64,000 nt of DNA from Ottelia alismoides (lineage: Eukaryota > Streptophyta > Magnoliopsida > Alismatales > Hydrocharitaceae): assembly GCA_037367405.1 (NCBI GenBank), contig JAZKJV010003123.1, forward strand, positions 101,820 to 165,819, read 5' to 3'. Below, piece by piece: positions 1 to 9,827 of the stretch. The notes beneath the pieces are model-generated. The model saw only the letters and a program-made list of their open reading frames with translations, had not been told where the DNA came from and made no database searches. Every line of letters starts with the position of its first letter. The stretch's first letter is position 1. The translations under genes and the position numbers were made by a program.

Positions 1-115
1 TGGGCCTGATCCAACGATCAAGATTGGAGGATACGTGGCATGTGGATGAGTGGGCCGCGTGACGCAAGCAGAGGGCGTCACGTGGCTTGATCTGAATGGT
101 CGAGGAAAGATGTTC

Positions 116-120
<5 letters not shown>

Positions 121-150
<30 letters not shown>
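121..150. repeat. (GA)n microsatellite
   Basis: About fifteen GA dinucleotides in a row within the LTR of B. The paralogous position in the right LTR (about 31018-31028) is nearly without it, so the run expanded after B inserted. Confidence 0.9.
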
Positions 151-154
<4 letters not shown>

Positions 155-740
155 GGTCGAATTTGGAAAAACTTAAAACATGAAAGTTGTAGATCTCGAT
201 GAGATCTACTTGTTTCATGTTGGCCAAAAATGGAGATGAGGTTAATTAAGATACAAAAAATACAAGGGTACAAATATACATACATATAGTATACAATGGG
301 GCCCAAAACCCAAGTTTTGCATACGAGCTCCGAATTAAATGAAAGCAGTCTCATTCTGAAGGTCTCTAAATATGTATTAATCTAAAAGTGAGTAGACCTA
401 GGTTGGAGGTTGTATGAGATAGATATGTAGATTCTAAGGTCTAAGGTCTCTAACTGAGTTTGGGATTTTATGGGATATTTTTACAAGTTAGGAATTTTTG
501 GCCTTATCCTTGTATTATTAGCCAGTAGTATATAAAATATAAAGTTAGTTTTATTGAATTTGGAGTGAGTACCAAATACAGATAAATAGGTGAATAATTA
601 CAATTGAAATGGGCTTCTTATTATATACAAATATGAATGCTCTAATGCAGATGTTATGCATGAATGCATGACTGCTGATTATGCGAGATTAGGGGAAATA
701 TGCAACTAATTACTCGGGAACAAGACTCTATTTTCAACTT

Positions 741-880
741 GGGATTTTTACCCGACAGACCCTATAATCTTTTCCAATTACCTCTACGACCTTTGAAACA
801 TTGTAATTCCTCCCCCGACCCTGTAAAATTGCTAACCCTTACCCTACAGACCCTGCGGTTAAGCCCCAATAATTTACCCG
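741..880 (+). repeat. MULE left terminal inverted repeat
   Basis: It starts GGGATTTTTACCCGACAGAC and matches the reverse complement of 1548-1687 closely, with runs such as CCCTATAATCTTTTCC identical in both arms. Similarity fades after about 140 bases. Confidence 0.85.
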
Positions 881-954
881 TTAAAATTAACCAGATTCCG
901 TTATGCTCCTTTATATTATACCCATTTTATTTATTAAATTTACAGTGAGTGCCA

Positions 955-1460
955 CTCCATCATCTGAGACCCCCCAGGTGATGGAGTCCCCCCTGCCATC
1001 GCTGCTCGGCCCCCTCCCCGCAGCCCCGGCGATGCTGCTCCCCCCCGTGCCCCCGACGATAATGCTATGGAGGCCCCCCGCCCCACTGACAATGGAGGCC
1101 CCCACTCTGCCGCCGCTGCGAGCCCCCCACCCCTCGCATGATGGAGCCCGCCACCCCCCGCACGATGGAGCCCCCCCACCCCCCGCGCGATGGAGCCCCC
1201 CACCCCCTACACGATGGAGCCCGGCCCTCCCCACTGTTGCCGTCGCCCCCCCCCCCCCCCCCCGACGACGACGATGGAGGCCCCCATACTGTCGCCGCCT
1301 CGTCCCCCGCCTGTGATGGAGTCCCTCCCCCCTGCAGCCTCTGCTTCGTCCCCCATCCGACGACGATGGAGGCCTCCCTACCGTCGCCGCCTCGCCACAC
1401 CCCCCTGTCCCCCACCGGTGATGGAGGCTCTCCCCCTTGTAGCCGCTGCTTCGCCCCCCC
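955..1460. repeat. Degenerate GATGGAG-CCCC minisatellite with an 18-C run
   Basis: The core of the MULE contains about eleven irregularly spaced copies of a unit like GATGGAGNCCCC (for example near 978, 1139, 1163, 1189, 1213, 1273, 1314, 1367 and 1420) separated by C-rich spacers. A homopolymer of 18 C lies at 1246-1263. Purine/pyrimidine strand asymmetry is strong, which creates spurious proline-rich and glycine-rich frames on opposite strands. Confidence 0.75.
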
Positions 1461-1547
1461 ACAAGAACGTCTGCGGTATTTTCTTTCTTATTCTTTTTTT
1501 ATTTTATCTAATTGGTTAGTTTAACTCAAGACTAACCCAAGTAATTG

Positions 1548-1687
1548 ACTCAAATATAGTTAAAATTGACGGCAGGGTTTGTTGGGTAAGACAGAGCAAG
1601 TTTACGAGGTCGGAGGAGGAATTGCGATGTTTTAAAGGTTGTAGAGGTAATTGGAAAAGATTATAGGGTCTGCAGGGTAAAAATCCC
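1548..1687 (-). repeat. MULE right terminal inverted repeat
   Basis: Reverse complement of the left arm, with scattered substitutions (for instance CGACAG in the left arm against TGCAG here). The outermost base is 1687, directly before the second TTTCAACTT copy. Confidence 0.85.
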
Positions 1688-1723
1688 TTTCAACTTTAAG
1701 AGTGATGAATTACAGATTCATCA

Positions 1724-2414
1724 ACCCTCTATACTTAAACCTTGCTCGTCATCGAGCAACTAAAATGAAATGCAAGAGTGAAATGAAATTGGGTTCCATA
1801 CCAAGGTCATGAACAAAAGTTGAAAATGGAGCTTGACTCGACCTTTGGATTAATTGTATGGCGAAACCTTATCGGGATATGAACTTAAGACCCAACAGAC
1901 TTCAAGTTCCACAAGTCTTCTTTTCAAGACGCCTCAACAGTCAGGTCAGAACAAATCCTCAAACACGAATTTATGATGACTATGATTCTTACTTGTACTG
2001 TGTAAGTGTAATATAGCTCTCCACATCAGAAATGTCTAAGAACCGTCCTCCTCTAACAAGGTAGCTCTAATTACCCGGTCCAGTAATTCTTTCCTCGAGG
2101 AGAAGGGTATTCCCTTCTAAGTTCAAGTGCGACCAGCTCAAGAGGAGGGGATAGAGAAAAGAATGGACGGTAGCCAGTCTAGCTACCTATCCCCAGATGG
2201 CTGACCAGTGTAGACAAGTCATCCAGCTGCAGACTTCTTGCTAATATACATACTCCGACAGGTATTTTATTTTCTATCTGGCCTGTCTAGGTTTTAGAGT
2301 TCTTGCATTTTTTTGAAATATATACAAGGTGCAACATGAACATCAGGAGTTTTTTTCCGCTTGAGCCAGTAGACTATCCCTCTTTTGAAGCATTATTGGA
2401 ACCCACAGCGTCCC
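1724..2414 (-). other. Element B 3' non-coding region, part next to the LTR (with polypurine tract)
   Basis: The first bases (ACCCTCTATACTTAA) give a sense-strand polypurine tract TTAAGTATAGAGGGT directly before the LTR. The conserved block CTTTCCTCGAGGAG...GGTATTCCCTTCTAAG is at about 2091-2125. The region has no coding frame. It ends where element A interrupts it and resumes at 19770; a related uninterrupted stretch in D (about 59940-60080) reads across the junction. Confidence 0.8.
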
Positions 2415-2419
2415 ATCCT

Positions 2420-5400
2420 TGATGACACGAAAAACCGAGCGACTAAGGTAAAGGTACAGAAGTGGTCGTTGCGACCTCGGTCACTCAGACGATGTGTCAA
2501 TCAAGAAAAATGAACCACTCGATACAAATAAAATCAATCAAAGCGAAGAAGCGGTCCTGCTATGTGATTAACCTGGTATAGCACCCAGGGTCGAACTCAA
2601 GGAGCACGGATTGGCCGAGAGACCTACGAAGTAGTCAAAACAAATAAAATAAAAGAGGAAAATATTTTTAGTGGTTTTTAATTATTTTTATATTTTTTTG
2701 GATTTTTAATATAAAAAGAGAATAAGAAAAGCAAGGAAGAACACAATTCAACAAATTATTTCAAGCACCAAAAATCAACCAAAAATCAAAACAAAAATAT
2801 TTTTATGTGTTTTATATTTTTTTATGTTTTTGGTGAATTTTTGATAATTTTCTGATGTGTATTTTATTTGCTAAAAATCAAAGTGGCAAAAATAAAGGGT
2901 ACTGTCCAGCCGAGCCAAAAAGCCCTAGATAAAATATCTAAGGGCCTCAAAATGGCCTGGAGGTAATTTTCCTGTAAAATAGAGGAAACAAGGAAAATTT
3001 AGGTACCAAGTTTATTGTTTTTGGATTTTTAATGTATTTATTAGAATTTTTATGGGTTTTTAAGTGTTTTTAAGTTTTTAGTGGTTTTCAGTGATGAAAA
3101 ATAGTCAAAATTGGCTAGAAAATCAAGGAACACAAACTAAACAGTTGCTAATTTTTAGGGAATTTTTGAGGGAGTTTTTAGATTTTTTTTGTGATTTTTC
3201 CAACTAGACAGTGACACAAATATAGGTTTTTGAATTTTTAAAAATAAAAAACAAAATCAGAAATGTCCTTAAAAATCCGTGAAAATCCTACACCATGGCA
3301 AGAGCCATGTGTCAAATTCTCATTGGATTTTGAGGTGATTTGATATTTTATTCAAAAATGACAAGAGGGTACTGTGCACAGGGACTGAAATGCAAATACC
3401 CAAAGTTCTGGGGGTCCTGGTGCAAAATACCCAGCAAAACACGCGCCACGCGCGTGCTTGGGGCACTCAAGGACCTAAATGTAAGAAAAATAAGTCCCGA
3501 GGACTTATTGGTAACTCGTACCAAAAGTCCAGGGACCTTACTTGCAAATTACCCAAAATAAGACGCACATGCGGAAATAGAACATTCACAGGGGTATAAA
3601 TGCAAGTATCTAAAAACTTTCATTCATTCCATAACAACCAGAACCACAAGGGCATATGCTGCAAATACACCAAAATAACACGTGACGAAGCACGTGGCTC
3701 ACAACAGGCAGGGGTATAAATGCAATTACACTAAATCTCAGGGTCCTCTATGCAATTTAAACCTAAAACTAAACAACGTACTTAGATATTTACAGGACTA
3801 ATACGAAATAAAGCAAAGATAAGGGCCTAAGGGTAAATTACCCTTTATTAACCGGAGCGGCTGGATGACTGCCACGTGGAGATCGGACGGTCCAAACGGG
3901 GGCGGCTCTCAGCGCTGGAACTGCTCTGGTGGATCCAACGGTCTAGGCCAGGACACGTGTGGATCTGACGGTTCGGATCAGTCGCCTCAGATCTGACGTC
4001 GAGGGGCGCTCCAGGAACCAACGGTCAGGATGGCGTCTGGAGCTGGGGGCTGATCCAACGACGCTGGAGGGTGCTGGAAGAACTGGGCCCCGACGAGCTT
4101 CACCGGGCTCGTGCTGGCGCTGGCCTCCTCCTCGGAGCGCTCTGATGATCGGAGAAGAAAGCTGGTGCGCTCCTGCGTCTGCTGCGGCACTCCGATGATC
4201 GACCCGAGCTCGGAGGCGCTCATGGGCGGTTGGCGGAGCTGGTCTTCTGGCCGAATGACGGAGAGCCTCAGATGGCCCTCGTTCTGACCTGCAAAGTGAA
4301 CCAAAAGACTCGCGGGTCGAGGGCAAATTGCCTCGACCCGGTTAGGTGATGTGAAGGTGGCTGGTGCGTCGGGGTGGAGGGCTCCGACGAATGTGTTGGA
4401 CGGAGGAGCCCGGTTCCCAGCTCCTGTGCGAGCTGGGTTGCGTGTGTGGGTGGAGAACGTGCGGCGGAGGAAGGCGAACGTGAAGGTCGGGTCCGATGGT
4501 CGGATGGTGGTCGGAACCGGGGTGAATCGAAGAAAGACGACGGCGGCGCAAATTGGGGGTAAACGAAAATCAAACGAAATGGCGGAGCTACGGGACTACC
4601 TGGATGAACGGTGAGACTGGGGAAGAGCCGGGAGTGCTCCTGGTCGTCGCCTCGAGGGTCGTCTCGGCCCGAGGCTCGAAGCTCGCTCAGGTGGCGGAGC
4701 TGCGGCGGCTACTTCGCTGTCACTCTCGCGGTCTCTCTGGAGCTCACAGGGAAGAAGGGGAATGACCAAAGATAGCGTGGTAAGGTGGCGGAGCTCGGTT
4801 ATATATGCTGGAGGGGTCCGAGAAGACGAGCGCGGGTAGGGCATTCTGGAGCGCGGATCTCGAGGTGGATACCCCGGCGAGGTTAACGGATATGACGTGA
4901 GCAATTCGGAGCCGGGGTTTAGGGGAATGGGTGCCGGGTCGAGCGGGCATAATTTCGAGAAGTCGGGTCGGTCAGAGCAGACCCGACTCTGGTGGTCCTA
5001 TGGGGAGAGTTGACCGGGGGTCAACAATCCCCCGTGGACCAATCAGAGCTCGCCAAGCATATTAATTTTGATTTATTTATTTGAGTTAGAAAATGATCGA
5101 ATTAGCAAAAACTTAAAACATAAAATATTTTGATTTTATTTTTTTCTATTTTTTGTGATTTTTAATTAATTTTTGGAAATAAAAATAAGGTATTTACATA
5201 GTATGTACTATATATTGGTATATATACAATGTATAGGGTTTTGATTTTTGATTTTTAATTATTATTTTTATACAATTTTATCCTTATTTTATATTTTATT
5301 TATTTATAGAATAAAATAAGGAATAAAAGGGTGTTTTTATTTTATTTTTATTATTTATGTACATAGGTAAAATAAATAGATATATACATCTATATACATG

Positions 5401-5998
5401 GTATATGTACAATGTATTTTTTTGTATTTTTAATTTTTCTATTTTTATTTTGTTTTAATTTTTAATTGTTTTATTTTATTTATTTACAATATATAACATA
5501 GACTATTTACAAAAATTATAAAAAATTGCTCTTATATATTCACAAAGCTAACTAAATATATAGGTGTGGTTTATGTACATAATGGAAGGGAGTATTTTTG
5601 ATCTTTTTGATTTTTAACTTTTTATTTTGTTTTTATATTTTTATAAATATATACAAGTATTTACAAGCATATTTTTGGGTGAGGAAAATATAGTTTTATT
5701 TATTTACACAAATATTTACACATAAGCCCCTATCTCCCTCTACTTTGGCTTTTATGCGGTCAGGCCCGTGCTGAGCCCTCCTTTGGGTTAGGTTGCTCAA
5801 TATTTATTCTAAATATTTCCCTCTTTTTTTTCTTTTTAATCTTTATTCTTTTATTTTTGCACAAAAACATGCTAATTATAGGTTTTTACATAATGCATGC
5901 TTTTGGTAATTGTTCCTATTTACACATATCTACATGTATTGGCAAAGGTTTTTGTAGCTAAAATATAAGAATAAAGAGTGATGAATGAGTATTCATCA
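2420..5998 (-). repeat. Element A 3' LTR (left copy, 3579 bp)
   Basis: It is bounded by TGATGACACG and ATTCATCA. It is shorter than its partner chiefly because of a missing block of about 53 bp near 4718, present at about 18434-18490, with short TCGC homology at the edges. About 3850-5030 is GC-rich with G-box cores (CCACGTGG near 3872) and GATCCAACGG-like motifs. About 5040-5998 is AT-rich. Plus- and minus-strand frames in the GC-rich part occur identically in both LTRs and show no protein features, so they are not called as genes. Confidence 0.95.
4799..4805 (-). promoter_or_regulatory. Candidate TATA box of the element A LTR promoter
   Basis: On the minus strand this reads TATATAA, in the context GCATATATAACC, between the AT-rich U3 part and the GC-rich part. 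The other LTR has TGTATAA at the same place (18572-18578). If used, transcription would start some 25-35 bases further in the minus direction. This is inferred from motif and position only. Confidence 0.5.
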
Positions 5999-6013
5999 CC
6001 CCCCTATACTTAA
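5999..6013 (-). promoter_or_regulatory. Element A polypurine tract
   Basis: On the minus strand the sequence directly before the 3' LTR is TTAAGTATAGGGGGG. A polypurine run at this place primes plus-strand DNA synthesis in LTR retrotransposons. The same TATAGGGGG string recurs in the inverted-repeat array at 7567-7924. Confidence 0.85.
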
Positions 6014-8056
6014 CTTTGCTAGTCCCTTAGCAAACACTTATTTGAAAAAGAAGTGAAAAAGAAAGAAAGAAAAAGAAAAAGAGGGGAATGTACATGGATC
6101 AAGGTTGAACTATTAAACTTTCCTTCATTAAATTGAAATATGGAGATCGATCAGATCTTTGGATTATTAATGTGTCGGAACCTTATTTGGACTTAAGCTT
6201 AAAACCCAACAGCCTCTAAGTTCCACCAATCTATGGGCAAGACTCCTCAATAAACCAGATCAGAACAAGTCTACAAACACAAACTCTAATGACCATGAAT
6301 CTTTCCATGCAGTGTAAGTGATATGTGGCTCCCCACCTCAGAAGTAACAAAGAAACAACCTCCCGCGACCTGGTAACTCTAATGCCTCGGTCTAGAAACT
6401 CTTTCCTCGAGAAGCGGGGTATTCCCTTCTAAGTTCAAGTGCAACCGGCTCAAGAAGAGGGGGAAGAAGTATAGACTTTTGGAAACTCAGCCAGTGTAGC
6501 TAAGTCTCCCGCTGCAAGCTTCATGATATGTAACATGGATACCATAAGCTTTTGCTTTATTTGACTATATACACTCCGGTGGGGTTATTAAATTTTCAAT
6601 CCGACCCACCATTTTTTTGGAGTTCTTTTTGCATTTTGCATTTTTTTTCAAGGACTTCTATACAACATATCTACATGGTGCAACATATGTACAAGAAATT
6701 TTCCTCTTGAGACAGTAGACTATCCCTCTTTTGAAGCTTTATTGCAACCCACAGCTTCTGTCTTTAGCCTTCATCACCACTAGACCAAGTTGAGACGCAC
6801 TTCCTTCACTAGAAGAAGAAGAGAGGTTCCGCCTAGAAGTACTACCCTCATATGCTACCCCAAGCCAAAGGAAACTGCCTCCTCACCACCTCATCCGTGG
6901 AGAGCCATGTGTAAAGTGCTGGTGCAAGTCAAGCCATTGTCTCTAAGAGTCATGCGTGTGTTGTTAAGTGCTCTACATAGGCTCATCAAGATGACATATG
7001 CTCATAGCCTAGTGGACTCAAAGAATTAAGTCCTTATGGACCTGAAAAGCCTTAACCCTAAGTCCTATAAGGTTCCTCTTAAAGTTAAGTGGATTAAGAT
7101 CTTATTCAAGCTCCATTTCTCAATTTAATTCCAGGCTTAGTTTAAATGTCAACTATCATCCAGAAAAGCTATATACATATGTACAAAAAGATGCTTATTT
7201 ACACAAATTTTACAATCGTGCAAAATTTTTGAAAAATGTTTTGAAATCATGGATGAATGATGCATGAGGTGCAAAAAAGCTATTTACACACAAGATTTTT
7301 GCAAACTTTTGATTTTCAAAACATTTTGGAAAAATTTTGTACTATATACATAATTTTGATACACAAATATTTACACAAACTTTACACAAAAATATTTTTG
7401 AAATCATTTTTACAAAAATACTTTGTACACTAGCTATGTATGTGCAAATAAAAGAAGTTTATGTACATGAAATTTTTTTAATTTTTGTGATTTTTAGCCA
7501 TTTTATTTATTAACACACTCACACAAAGTACGAGTTATAGCTAAAGTATATATGAAATATATACACACCCCCCTATACTTAGCTTGAACGATGTCCTCAG
7601 AGTGATCAAGAGCGATGAAGAAGACATAACTTGTGCTTAGTAAAAGGGGAGTGAAAAGGAATGGCTAAGTACAGAAATGAATAAATGAATAGAATGAGAG
7701 GAACTCGGTGGTTTCCCCCTATACTTAGGATTAACTAATCCTAAGTATAGCAAGCTGTACATAAAGGGAAATCCGAGTGAAGAAGATACAGAGTCTGCCC
7801 CCCCTATACTTAGGGCAAAATATCCCTAAGTATAAGCAACAAAACAGGAGAAGAATGAATGAAAAGAATACCCGCAGGTCCTACATCCCCCCTATACTTA
7901 GGGTAAAGTACACCCTAAGTATAGCATAATCATAAGATGAGAAAAAGGATGTGGGACTAAAGAATAGAATGATATGGACAACTGGATCTATACAAGGCGG
8001 AGGAACAGTGAAAATCAGGCGTGAGATGCAAAAGATGTGAGTCAAGAGACCACATC
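6014..8056 (-). other. Element A 3' non-coding region between integrase and LTR
   Basis: About 2 kb with no env-like or other convincing frame. It holds the conserved block around 6398-6450 (CTTTCCTCGAGAAGCGGGGT followed by ATTCCCTTCTAAG) that B, C and D also have, an AT-rich stretch, and the inverted-repeat array. The small plus-strand frame at 6790-7029 is antisense to the element and has no recognisable domain. Confidence 0.8.
7567..7924 (-). repeat. Array of polypurine-tract-like inverted repeats in element A
   Basis: The array has four members. The first starts at about 7567 (CCCCCCTATACTTAGCTTGA) and pairs imperfectly with a block ending near 7645. The second is 7719-7733 with 7736-7750, a perfect 15-bp stem with a 2-base loop. 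The third is 7805-7815 with 7824-7834 (11 bp). The fourth is 7892-7903 with 7913-7924 (12 bp). In sense orientation each stem is followed by a run of five or six G, repeating the polypurine tract. Spacing is about 80-150 bp. Confidence 0.9.
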
Positions 8057-8725
8057 TCACGCAAAATGAATAGGGGCAACAATAACGTCCCTCGGCTCAT
8101 GATCTAGAAATGGCTTGAGCCGCTGGCCGTTCTCTCGAAAGGTACTCTCAGAAGACAACTCGGATATATCAATGCTACCATTGTCGTGTACCTTTCTGAC
8201 CAAGTAAGGTCCCTTCCATTTGCTTTGCAGCTTCCCTGGAAACAAACGAAGCCTCGCATCAAACAGCCATACTCTCTGTCCAATCTCAAAATGCTTGTGG
8301 CTGATATGAGAATCATGCCACTCCTTCACTCTCTCTTTATACTGTAGGCTGTTTGAGAAAACTGTATCTCTAAGCTCCTCCAGGGCAGCTAACTCTGCCC
8401 TCCTCTGGTCTCCTACACCATCTGGATCCATAAGAATATCTGTGACTGCCCAAAGTGACTTGTGCCTCAGCTCAACAGGTAAATGGCACGGCTTGCCATA
8501 TACGAGGCGAAAGGGAGATGTGCCCAATGGAGTCTTGAAAGACGTCCTATATGCCCACAAGACCGAGTCCAAAAGCTGTGACCAATCCTTTCGGTCAGGG
8601 CGGATGACTTTCTGCAAGATAGTCTTGATCTCCCTATTCGACACCTCAGCTAGACCATTCGTCTGTGGATGGTAAGGTGTGGAAACACGATGGTCTATAC
8701 TGAACTCGCTAGCAAGGGCCTTCAC
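8057..8725 (-). pseudogene. Element A integrase, C-terminal part of core and GPY/F domain
   Basis: A 222-residue frame continues the integrase core. The catalytic glutamate lies in NGLAEVSNREIK (about residue 27), followed by the Athila-typical segment around YGKPCHLPVEL and a C-terminal KWKGPYLV motif of the GPY/F type. Integrase inserts the element's DNA into the host genome in the nucleus. This segment was originally one protein with 8722-9516: one G appears missing from a G run near 8747-8752, shifting the frame immediately after the second catalytic aspartate. The annotated start is therefore only the first in-frame codon after the shift. Stop at 8057. Confidence 0.9.
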
Positions 8726-9516
8726 CTGGTCGTTGATGAAATGAGACCCCCATCAGAAATCAGAACTCGTGGAACCCCGAACCGCGTGATGATGTGCTTC
8801 CTCAAAAATCTGCAAACGGTCCTCGCATCAACGGCTCGGGCGGGGATAGCCTCCACCCAACGACTCACATAATCTACGGCCAACAGAATGTACTCAAATT
8901 CCTGACTCTTAGGGAATGGACCCATGAAATCGATGCCCCATGCGTCAAAAACCTCACAGAAGTGAATGGGCTGCATCGGCATCATATCACGCTGTCCACA
9001 AGTGCCCATCCTCTGACAGTCAGTACACCTCTTCACGAACTCATCAGAGTCCTTGAAGAGGGTAGGCCACCACAAGCCGGATTGGAGCACTTTCTGTGCC
9101 GTTATCCTCCCAGAATGATGTCCTCCTGCCTCAAGCTTGTGGCAGTAAGTGAGGACGCTATGGTGTTCCTCCTGAGGAATACACCGACGCCAGACGCTGT
9201 CCCCTCCTTCGTGGTAAAGGATGGGATCCTCCCAGTGGTAGGACTTGGCCCTCGCAAGGAAGGTCTCAAGCCTCTGCCTGGGCCAATCCTGTGGGACTTT
9301 CCCAGCAACGAGAAAGTTCACAATATCGGCATACCACGGGAGTGAGGCGATAGAAAGGATTGCCTCATCTGGGAAGGTATCTCGAATGGGATCAATCTGC
9401 TCAGACTCCTCAGGCTGCTCTAAACGGGAGAGGTGATCCGCCACCACATTCTTGACTCCAGGCTTATCCTTGATCTCAATGTCGAACTCCTGGAGTAGAA
9501 GGATCCATCTAGTCAA
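8722..9516 (-). pseudogene. Element A RNase H tail and integrase N-terminal part
   Basis: A 264-residue frame. Residues 1-35 are the end of the RNase H/connection region (WILLLQEFD and VADHLSRL, typical of Ty3/gypsy). The HHCC zinc-binding region of integrase follows at about residues 125-168 (CHKLEAGGHH and CTDCQR). The core carries the first catalytic Asp in WGIDF (about residue 196) and the second in LISDGG (about 255). The frame then runs off into unrelated residues because of the one-base loss shared with 8057-8725. Its start is an artefact of the upstream frameshift at about 9513-9520. Confidence 0.9.
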
Positions 9517-9770
9517 TCTGCCTTGGCATCCTTCTTTGCCATGAGGTACCTGATGGCGGTGTGATCTGTGTACAAAGTCACTCTAGATCCAATGATATAA
9601 GATCGAAACTTATCTAGGGCGAACACTACGGCTAGCATTTTTTTCTCTATGACCGTGTAATTCCGCTGGGTGGAATCCAATGTGCGGCTAGCGTAGTGGA
9701 TGGCAAACGGAACTCCATCCCTCCTCTGTCCCAGCACTTCCCCCACGGCAAAATCGGAGGCGTCCGTCAT
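9513..9770 (-). pseudogene. Element A RNase H domain
   Basis: RNase H removes the RNA strand during reverse transcription. The visible catalytic residues are the Asp of TDASDFAVG at the start, the Glu of VIEKKMLAVV and the Asp of YTDHTA. The frame is continuous with the reverse transcriptase frame 9828-11369 except for one in-frame TAG at 9828-9830. At its 3' end one A appears lost after KKDAKA, moving the rest of the protein into the frame of 8722-9516. Confidence 0.88.
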
Positions 9771-9827
9771 GATCTCGAATGGGAGAGACCAATCAGGCGG
9801 CTGGAGAACAGGAGCCTCAATAACACA

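Larger units (their letters stand above)
741..1687. mobile_element. Mutator-like (MULE) non-autonomous DNA transposon inside the LTR of B
   Basis: The element is 947 bp long with terminal inverted repeats of about 140 bp that begin GGGATTTTTACCC. It is flanked by a perfect 9-bp direct repeat TTTCAACTT (732-740 and 1688-1696). The right LTR of B carries the same TTTCAACTT once, uninterrupted, near 31611, which is the empty site. Long inverted repeats plus a 9-bp target duplication are the hallmark of the Mutator superfamily. There is no transposase frame, so it would move only with help from another element. The interior is strongly GC-rich (about 955-1460), unlike the AT-rich host LTR; this could be captured host DNA (Pack-MULE style) or an expanded satellite. 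Long frames on both strands there look like products of base composition rather than genes. Confidence 0.9.
1..1723 (-). repeat. Element B 3' LTR (left copy, partial)
   Basis: This is the U3-side end of the 3' LTR of B in minus orientation, truncated by the window start. It ends at 1723 with the palindromic terminus TGAAT...ATTCATCA and is followed by the polypurine tract. Apart from the DNA transposon at 741-1687 it aligns with 30896-31640. A (GA)n run at 121-150 is absent from the right copy, which has only a short GAGA at the same place. Confidence 0.88.

Noticed and set aside
903..1524. Several overlapping Pro-rich and Gly-rich frames up to 183 codons on both strands
   Set aside because: They lie in the GC-rich minisatellite of the MULE; frames are open on both strands at once because of base composition, and none has a domain.
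3943..4904. Frames of 60-130 codons on both strands in the LTR of A, repeated at 17706-18814
   Set aside because: Located in the GC-rich promoter/leader part of the LTR, open in both directions, with no recognisable domain; the repetition only reflects the two LTR copies.
7715..7924. CRISPR-like array
   Set aside because: The repeats are few, each is an inverted repeat rather than a direct repeat with unique spacers of uniform size, and the sequence is clearly a plant retrotransposon.
5999..8056. Possible env-like gene between integrase and LTR
   Set aside because: No frame of useful length with signal peptide or membrane segment in sense orientation in A, B, C or D.
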